From assembly GCA_026260175.1 (NCBI GenBank), contig JAKCWW010000069.1, forward strand, positions 52,219-116,218: a stretch of DNA of 64,000 nt. Direction: 5' to 3'. Position 1 is the stretch's first letter. Each line of letters starts with the position of its first letter. Both the position numbers and the translations under genes were made by a program. The notes below the pieces were generated by a model. That model had not been told where the DNA came from. It searched no databases and worked only from the letters and a program-made list of their open reading frames with translations. Positions 57,241 through 64,000 of this stretch are shown piece by piece. This DNA is from Reticulitermes lucifugus. Its lineage: Eukaryota; Arthropoda; Insecta; Blattodea; Rhinotermitidae.

Positions 57241-58995
57241 TTTCCGTAAATAATATTAAATAGTTCGTTTTCCCAATGGATGCACGTTGTTCTTTGTGAG
57301 GTGCAAATTGAATTTATATAAAATGTAGATTAATGTTCGTCGTCAAAGGTTCAAGGTTCTGAATGGGTATTATGAAACTATGTTCCTATACTGTACTTTT
57401 AAGGAATGGGTCTAATGTTTTGGCCCACCGACTGGACAAGTATGAGGGTTTCGATTTCTTGTTTCCACGTCTATGTGTGAGAGTGAACGCTAGCCATAAA
57501 CATGAAACCCGCTACTGGTGGGGTTGTACGCTATACCAAGTGGACAATGGCTATTCTGTGGCGAAGCGTTACCACAGTAACGTATCATCTCCCCCACCCC
57601 ATCTTTTTCTTTTGTACTCCTCTTTCTATTTCCCAAGGCTATAAAATGGTCCAGCGAACATCGGAGAAGAGAAGGAACGGGAGAATGAAACCTAACCTAA
57701 CCCTATACTGCCACTGCTATCTCTACAGTCTTCTACACAGTAGTGTAAGGCAGGCGGTGGGCCACCAGGGGAAGGTTCCACCATCATGTAGCACGAGTTA
57801 TGACAATGACGTAGCCTGCGGCTGTTGTGAAAAGGGAAGATAGGAAGTTGAGGGGTATGGAATGCACGAGGTATGAATACTAGGCTGGATATAAGAGGGC
57901 CGAAATTTAGGTTGTCTGATATTGATGTTCTGTCAGCGGTTGACGTGTGATGGAAGGGTTCGGAGACGTAGCCGGCGACTTATGAGGCCACGAAAATGTC
58001 CTTTGGAGATAAAGAATACAGCGCTGTATAAAAGTCATCCTCTATAGTGAGTTAGTGGCTGTGACTTGCCACTTTTTATGTAATATATGTGCAGTTTCCT
58101 GGATACAGATACCGTAGCCGTGAGTAGAATATGTGATCTGCTTAATCTTTAATAACAGTCGGAAATATCTGATACATGAAATATTTAATATGGCATTGTG
58201 AAAGTGGTTTGATGATGTAATGTCAGGACGGCAGTATAAATGTGCTGCCAACTTACGGAAGACACCTAAGCCATAGATTTCCGCACTGATAACATAACGG
58301 CGGGGGATGTTTAGATTCTATAAAGTAGGCCTACGCCATAAACACCATTTATATTTTGTAAACAAACGATACCTTAAAATTTCTTGACGATATTTGTTGT
58401 CCCTGTAAAGCAAATACACTCGTCATGTGTTGTGTTTTGACGCTAGCGCAGTCGGCGGTGTGTGACAGAACTGTTACTTTGCAAACTTCTTTTCCCTCAT
58501 GAAACAGGAATTTATCGTAACCCACCCATACACAATTTTTCAGGAGAGAGAAAATACTTGACAGATCCTTAATAGACCAGCATGTAAACATGTTATCTTT
58601 TCACGAAAATATAAGGAGAAGAAATTGTTTTGTGGACACAACATTTTGACAGAAGGTGTGTTTTTAAACCAACTGGTTATTAATGAGGGAATCTGTTTGA
58701 TGAATTGTGTGGGTATAACAAATTGCTGTTTCTTGAGCATTTTGATTCCGAAGTAGGGGTTTATCATATGAGCAATATAAGATTGTGCCCTGGTCTTGCC
58801 GCGTAGAAGCGGCAAGGCAGTAATAATCCATTACAAATATGAAATAAAATGCCAGAAATGTTTCGGCATTATATGTTCAGTACAGAAATTGCTTTTATAC
58901 AGGCTTACTTAAACAGAACCCATTAACTGCAAATGATAAGTAAGAAAACGCTGTATTATTATGTTTGAGGTTACCACGTCTATAACTATGACGAT
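57241..58995. other. Unassigned sequence
   Basis: Two overlapping plus-strand stretches (57363-57644, 57502-57843) of 93 and 113 codons, neither recognisable. A CCTAACCTAACCC run at 57691-57703 is too short to be telomeric. Confidence 0.45.
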
Positions 58996-59152
58996 TGTTA
59001 TTGTCTATAATGTCACACCGGTTATTTCGATAGGTACCAACCTTTCCGACGTTCATATTTCCTCCATCTTCACTCTTCTACCTTGAATACCAAAGCAGCA
59101 GCTTTCTCCGAAATGTTGGTACCTGTGGACCAAACTACATAATGTTGCGCCC
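58996..59152. repeat. Foldback element with hammerhead-like core (H7)
   Basis: Arms ATAATGTCACACCGG...TAGGTACCAACCTTTCCG and CCGAAATGTTGGTACCTG...AAACTACATAATGTTG are inverted. On the plus strand 59079-59121 reads UACC, UUGAAUA (two changes from CUGANGA), a decayed hairpin, GAAA (59110-59113), UGUU, GGUA. UACC/GGUA is a 4-bp outer stem that directly abuts the core. On the minus strand the left half reads GUGAAGA, U, GGAGG, so both halves derive from the same core in opposite orientation. Confidence 0.6.
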
Positions 59153-59687
59153 CAAAAGAAGTCAATATTCTGCACGTAATATGACGGGCTTTGAAGCTAC
59201 ACACCAATTTAAATGTTTTGTTATGCTAAAAAAGTGAAACCTTGTATTCAAATTACTGTTGCTGCTCCTCGGATACATACATATGAGTCGTGAAAGGAAT
59301 AAATTTGTATTTTCGTTTCTTAAGTGGAAACTCTGACTGCCAGAGGAACCTTCTAGAGCAGACAGTTTGCGGAGTCATATGGCTCAGCCAGACAGAAGGA
59401 CAAGCTAACATGTGGTCTTGGCAGCCTGTGAAACGATTGTAAAGTTGGATATCAACAAGGATGTGAAAGCAGAAAAGGAATAAATTTGTCGCAGCCCTGC
59501 TTCATAAGGTAATATTCTGCTGACGAGAACAGGAGACGTCAGCCCCCAAAACTGTCAGTTACTTGCCAGAGATATAGGAAAGTGTTAGTCGATATGAATT
59601 GAGATTGTTCAACCTAATTATGGTGGTAGTCTACTTGTATATGGTAATAATGAAGCTGTTGTTATAAAAGTGGCATTTGACCTAAGT
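59153..59687. other. Unassigned sequence
   Basis: No recognised element until the target duplication of the next SINE. Confidence 0.5.
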
Positions 59688-59699
59688 ATGAGAAAATTT

Positions 59700-59960
59700 A
59701 TCGATCTCAGTGGCCGTACGGTCTAAGGCGTGGGTCTACGGCCGCTCACTTATTGGGATTGTGGGTTCGAATCCCACCGGGGGCATGGATGTCTGTCTCT
59801 TGTGAGTGTTGTGTGTTGTCAGGTAGATGTCTCTGCGACGGGCTGGTCACCCGTCCAGGGGAGTCCTACCGAGTGTCGATGTGTCTAAAGTGTTTGATCG
59901 CGAAACCTCGAAAAATAAGGAGGCCTGGGCCCCCTAGTGGCTGTCGAGCCATAGAAAAAA
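59700..59960 (+). mobile_element. SINE-A copy, intact, perfect 12-bp target duplication
   Basis: 261 bp. Head CAGTGGCCGTACGGTCTAAG, B-box GGTTCGAATCC at 59764-59774, body GGGGGCATGGATGTCTGTCTC, TTGTGTGTTGTCAGGTA, GTCACCCGTCCAGGGGAGTC, CTACCGAGTGTCGATGTG, AAACCTCGAAAAATAAGGAG, GCCTGGGCCCCCTAGTGG, ending ATAGAAAAAA. The flanks 59688-59699 and 59961-59972 are identical over 12 bases, so this copy defines both ends of the family. The 89-codon open stretch across it is a translation of the SINE. Confidence 0.93.
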
Positions 59961-60023
59961 ATGAGAAAATTTGGTGGAATAAAAAAAACAGTATTTACTT
60001 GAAACCTCATATTATGAAATGAT

Positions 60024-60275
60024 GATTTTAGTCTTGTGGGATATGACGCTGTGTAGATTGTTACGTAGGTACAGGCATTTCAGAAGAGCTTGCTGTCCAA
60101 GAAGTGTTTCTCGGGCTATAATCCTAGAGTAGCTTGCTACCTTCATCTTCATTGTAGTCAAAAAACACACCTTGGACTACGTTCAAGATGGAGGGATACA
60201 TTTCCTTCTAATTGTTGGTAACTACGTAAAATGTACACTGCATCATGTGCCAGAATACTAGGATTTTCATTAACA
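60024..60275. repeat. Foldback element
   Basis: Left arm ATTTTAGTCTTGTGGGATAT-GACGCTGTG and right arm CACTGCATCATGTGCCAGAA-TACTAGGATTTTCAT are inverted. Interior: GCTTGCTACCTTCATCTTCA is the complement of a UGAAGAUGAAGGUAGCAAGC core half, and GAAGAGCTTGCTGTCC lies on the other side. Confidence 0.65.
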
Positions 60276-61779
60276 CTTCCTAAGAACTGCAAGTCTCACA
60301 CAAGGTGCGTTTTATCAGTTCTTCAAGTAATTTCTTTTAACAACTTTTGTGAAATGAAGACATTTAATTCCCTTGGGAATAATTGAGAGAATTCGGTAAT
60401 GTTATTGCATTATTTCCCTGGAGAAGCTACTGTATTGCAGACAGTCTTAACTCCTCTTTGAACCCTTATCCCATTGCAACATTGAAACACGTGCAGAGTA
60501 AATTGGTTCTCGAACGAAACACCAAATATCAAGCCATCCAGCAATTCCTTCTGGTTTTTCTTCACAAAACTTTATATTAGGTATCTTGCACCTCGTGCCT
60601 CTACCCCTAACCTTGGCAGTCCCTGTGACACGCATAGAAATCGCCGCCAAGTAGCCAATAACTGCAGTTAGTGGGGGTCTCACGACCAATTTCCTCAGAT
60701 TTGGGAGTGGGGGATTGTTGGTAGGTCCGAGCGACGGTTCTGTTCGGAATCACCAAGCAGTAGGAATGTTATTATTTGTGTGCGGGAAACGTGCCGGCTA
60801 GTCTCATGCTGCTGAAGTATGGTACAAATATCGGACGAATTGTATGTGGCATTACAGATACGTACCAATCGAGCTTTATCTTCATCAGTAGGAAAGAAAT
60901 TACCGGATGCTGTTTCGCCAAATAATGTCTTCTGCAGTGATGGGTAGACAAAGTGTACATATTCTGAAACACGCCAACACTTTAGGTTATTTTATACCAA
61001 CTCTCTTACTATCATAGCAAACATTTCCAGTGTTACCTTGAATCCTGAAGCAGGACTAAAAGCATCCCAGTAGACTGTATGTAGACCTGTGTGTAGTTTT
61101 ACATATTAATATTTAATCAAACAGTTTGTAGTTCCACATCGATGTCGGGAACACCCATATCGTTGTCGAATCATTTATGAGCGTAAAGTTTCTTAAACTG
61201 AAGTACAGACTTAAATACAGTGTTAAACCTTGCATATATAGGCTTTGTTATAGGCTGTTAAGTTGGTTGGACATAAATACAATTACGTATAGACTACAAG
61301 AGGAAGTTTAAAGTGATTAAAAATTCAAACTTTATAATTTAATTTAATTTAGTCTAAAAGATTTTGTGAATGTCTTCCTTTTATTTGCTTGAGATTACTG
61401 ACACAGCAAGTTGGGTCCAGCGGTAGAAACTCGGACTGATTAACTAAAGCATTCTCGTGGTTTTCCTCATTCACTATGGGCAAATGCTGTGATAGTAGAC
61501 CTACCTTAAATTCGGCAACGAAAGATTTGTAGCATATTATTTTCAGTTTATTGTGCATCCAATAATTTGATGGTATATAGTAAGAGTTAATGACAGTGTC
61601 GTTAAAGCAAATATCCAGAAAACACAGCATATACACAACTGTCATGATGACTAAAAATTCGTAATTTTATTTTTTACTACTAACCGGCTAAAACATCTCA
61701 ATGAAGACTTGTGAAAGCTTTCACTAGTTTCAAATGAACACAACTTAATTTTTTCTACCAAAAAATTGCGTTACATTTC
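60276..61779. other. Unassigned sequence
   Basis: Open stretches up to 98 codons (61349-61645, minus), unrecognised. No shared repeat seen. Confidence 0.5.
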
Positions 61780-62035
61780 TCAAAAGAAATCTTTTTACCC
61801 TATCCTACCCTATAAGAGTTTCTAGGCTTCCGCCGCAGGGATCCAGTGATTGAGGTTAGCTCGGTCTAAGGGACCCAACTGAGTAGGTGTCTCCCTCCCC
61901 CTTTACCTGAGGACGGAAGCAGATCCAGCTTCCGAAACATCGTGATTTTATATTTCCGGACGATGGACAAAGTCAAGAAACCAATTAGTTCTCAATCTTA
62001 CGTACGATTGGCAGAACCTTTTAGAAAAGTTTTAT
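61780..62035 (+). repeat. Foldback-family copy related to 45197-45378, with flank and hammerhead-like core (H8)
   Basis: Right part aligns with 45290-45450: TCTAAGGGACCCAACTGAG, CCAGCTTCCGAAACATCGTG, CGATGGACAAAGTC. The core at 61910-61955 reads UUAC, CUGAGGA, spare C, GGAAGC, 7-base loop, GCUUCC, GAAAC, AUC, GUGA: a perfect 6-bp hairpin and a 4-bp outer stem (UUAC/GUGA, one wobble). The left arm (TTTCTAGGCTTCCGCCGCAG onward) is diverged. Confidence 0.65.
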
Positions 62036-62807
62036 TCTTGCAAAAGCTAATTTAAGTTACTTAATTTAAATATTTTCTTATATTACTCTGCGACTGAACG
62101 TGCACCGACTCATATTCACTTATCATTATAGAGTCTTAACATACTGAATAAAGCAATCGCGTCCCACATGCAGGTGTAGTGTGCACCGCTTTACTGCAGT
62201 AGACGTTTGCTTGCAAGCTGTTACAACGGTGCATGCGCCGCATTATGTAGACTTCAAGTGAGGTAGGGCGGGGTACACAAATAGTATTTGCCATGCCGAC
62301 GACGTATTGTTTATACATTTGCCCACGACACCTTGCAAACAAAGCTGTTGTAACAGGCAACCCCTCCTCATCTCACTTACATTAGAATAGAATGTACACT
62401 TCATTGTACATAAGTTCTTGACTGTACCTTTTGACGGACCAGATCTGAAGGGACACCGCCCACGTACTCTAGTTAATTGTTCTAGCTTTAATGAGAGTTT
62501 TGTGGTTTTCCTCAGTTTCTCCAAACAGTTCCTGCGATAATACAGAGAGTCAGGCTTCAACCGTCTCTCCTTGTCCTTTACATTCATTCTACGCTGTTTA
62601 GATTGAGATTCTGAGAGTGTCATTAAATAGATCACAAAAAGTAAGTAAACAGGGTCTTGTGAATGTCACTGCGGAATCTCTTCAAAACCGAAAATTATTT
62701 ACGGCTATATCCGAGGGAAATCCGTGGTATAGGCAACATAAAATAAATCATTACTCAGTGCTAAAGCAAAATTCCTTAAAGCAGAAGTAACTGTACGTAA
62801 CACTTTA
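62036..62807. other. Unassigned sequence
   Basis: The 130-codon minus-strand stretch 62243-62635 overlaps a second stretch in another frame and has no domain. Confidence 0.5.
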
Positions 62808-62832
62808 TAATAATAATAATAATAATAATAGT
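62808..62832 (+). repeat. (AAT)n microsatellite
   Basis: Eight AAT units. Confidence 0.9.
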
Positions 62833-62917
62833 GTGTTAATAATTTGAAAGAGAAACGCTGGGATGTAGTTGGCACGAAACTGTCCGGACCACTCGGGGAT
62901 CCGGATTACTGAGGGAC

Positions 62918-62960
62918 CTCTCTCTCTCTCTAAATATATATATATATATATATATATATG
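62918..62960 (+). repeat. Compound (CT)n(AT)n microsatellite
   Basis: About seven CT units, then about thirteen AT units, ending directly beside the MITE at 62967. TA-rich DNA is the expected target of a pogo-like element. Confidence 0.9.
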
Positions 62961-62966
62961 CATACA

Positions 62967-63150
62967 CAGATGGACCCCCATTATAATGACATCGGTTTAT
63001 ACGACACCTCGTCTATAGCGTCAGATATTCTGTGGTACCAATTAATTCCTCCCCGTTAACCATAACATTACTCCTCGGTTATAACAACGCACGTTTATAA
63101 CGACACAAAATATTCAGTCCCTCTCATGACATTATAACCGACTTCGACTA
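62967..63150 (+). mobile_element. Pogo/Tigger-like MITE, copy 3
   Basis: CAGATGGACCCCCATTATAAT at the left; GACATTATAACCGACTTCGAC near the right, the inverted counterpart. Interior GACATCGGTTTATACGACAC, CTCGTCTATAGCGTCAGATA, GTGGTACCAATTAATTCCTC, GTTAACCATAACATTACTCC is nearly identical to copies 1 and 2. Both flanks are TA-rich, so the exact duplication is ambiguous; the right tip has lost its last bases. Confidence 0.75.
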
Positions 63151-63902
63151 TATATATAAAATATGTATAATTTTTCAACTACAGTACGTTGTGTTGTTTT
63201 CGACGCATTCGTGGTTGATTTATGAGATACAAAATGTAACTACTGGGAGACTACGTCAGGCGTAGATGGGGATATAATATTTAAACAAATCTTAAAAGAA
63301 GTAGTATTTGTAAGCAAAGGTAATTGTAAATTTAGGCAGGGATTGTAAAACGCAGCAACCTGGTATTTCACATATATGTGCCTGTGTAAATCATAACGGC
63401 CCATTAAATAAATTAAGGCATGAAAATGTGAATTCGATTTTACATGAATAAGGCCAGGGTTCAGTGGCGGATTTTTGTGAATGTGGTAATGAATCTTCGG
63501 GTTCTATAAAAGGCAGTTATTTTTTAACAGCTGCGCTGCTGTTACTTCTGGAAAGGCCTTTACTCTGTAGAGTTCGTCAGAATCCTTAGTTATTTTTCAC
63601 TATAGAAACATGAAGATCTATAAAATACCTTCGTTTCCAAAAAAATAAAATGTTGTTCTGTCTTCCATTCTAGATTTCACGTAGCCCTTAATTTCATTTA
63701 AGCTTCCCGAAACGGCTGCAGATAGGAGACAAGGGTTGGTCTTTCTTCTTTGGTTTGGGCACCTGGCTAGCAAACTCTTAAAATTGGAAAATTGCTGGCT
63801 GTACAAAATCTTCTGAATTTCAGAAATAAGCTGAACACAATTTTTTAACCATTACCTTATTCGGTGAATATGAACTGCATTAGGAATGTATTTAAATAGA
63901 GA
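63151..63902. other. Unassigned AT-rich sequence
   Basis: No recognised element or coding frame. Confidence 0.5.
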
Positions 63903-64000
63903 TAAACATGTCTCTGTGCAAGCCACGAAAACATATGGGGCACTGGAGATACATATCCACGCATTCTTAATGCCGACACTAAATGGAGATGAATGGTCAG
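63903..64000 (-). mobile_element. SINE-B 3' end, cut by the window edge
   Basis: Minus strand: CTGACCATTCATCTCCATTT, AGTGTCGGCATTAAGAATGC, GTGGATATGTATCTCCAG, TTTTCGTGGCTTGCACAGAG. It aligns with the 3' part of the copy at 26379-26540 (which keeps ACGGACAGAGACA). The rest lies beyond 64000. Confidence 0.7.

Noticed and set aside
57691-57703. CCTAACCTAACCC run resembling the insect telomere repeat (TTAGG)n
   Set aside because: Only two to three units; such short runs occur by chance in interior DNA.
1-64000. CRISPR arrays, operons, bacterial promoters or terminators
   Set aside because: The window is eukaryotic: SINEs, LINE tails, MITEs and trinucleotide microsatellites. No regularly spaced repeat-spacer array is present.

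Overview
The window is non-coding, repeat-rich animal DNA. I see no gene that I would defend as a working protein-coding gene, and no tRNA, rRNA or CRISPR locus. Base composition is AT-rich, simple repeats are of the (ATT)n and (AC)n kind, open frames are short and scattered evenly over both strands, and almost everything recognisable is a dispersed mobile-element remnant. The tRNA-headed SINEs and the non-LTR retrotransposon tails (a reverse transcriptase C-terminus with a D-W-I-x-x-A-Q-D motif followed by an N-F-R-V-P motif) are of a type common in large insect genomes. A polyneopteran insect such as a cockroach, termite or stick insect is my best guess. That is inference; nothing in the window fixes the species.

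Layout. 1-9 kb: a truncated SINE-A, foldback remnants, the first copy of a ~550-bp dispersed repeat, simple repeats, a second SINE-A and a small hAT-like element. 9-14 kb: an inverted pair of ribozyme-like repeats, a reverse transcriptase tail, a SINE-A with target-site duplications (TSDs), foldbacks, and a SINE-B with a perfect 15-bp TSD. 16-21 kb: a pogo-like miniature element, the second copy of the ~550-bp repeat, and further dispersed pairs. 25-31 kb: the densest retroelement graveyard, with two different reverse transcriptase C-termini, two other tails, three SINE families and a second pogo-like element. 31-40 kb: mostly unassigned. 40-49 kb: a SINE-C carrying an assembly gap, more tails, a long foldback, two SINE-B copies and a (TATG)n array with 28-bp periodicity. 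49-64 kb: foldbacks, SINEs, a third pogo-like element and a SINE-B cut by the window edge.

The most interesting pattern is not one locus. At least eight dispersed repeats contain the same RNA-like layout: CUGANGA (or one or two changes from it), one spare base, a perfect or near-perfect hairpin, then GAAA(C), a short ACnnGU-like palindrome and an H base. In the best copies this is enclosed by a complementary outer stem. That order is the order of a type I hammerhead ribozyme with a minimal stem III, a ribozyme class known from Penelope-like retroelements. The spare base after CUGANGA is not canonical, so I call these hammerhead-like and give the test that would settle it.

There are no working genes here to act together. 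What can be read is the history of insertion: SINE-A, SINE-B and SINE-C each have at least one copy with flanking duplications still recognisable, so they inserted more recently than the stop-ridden retrotransposon tails around them.
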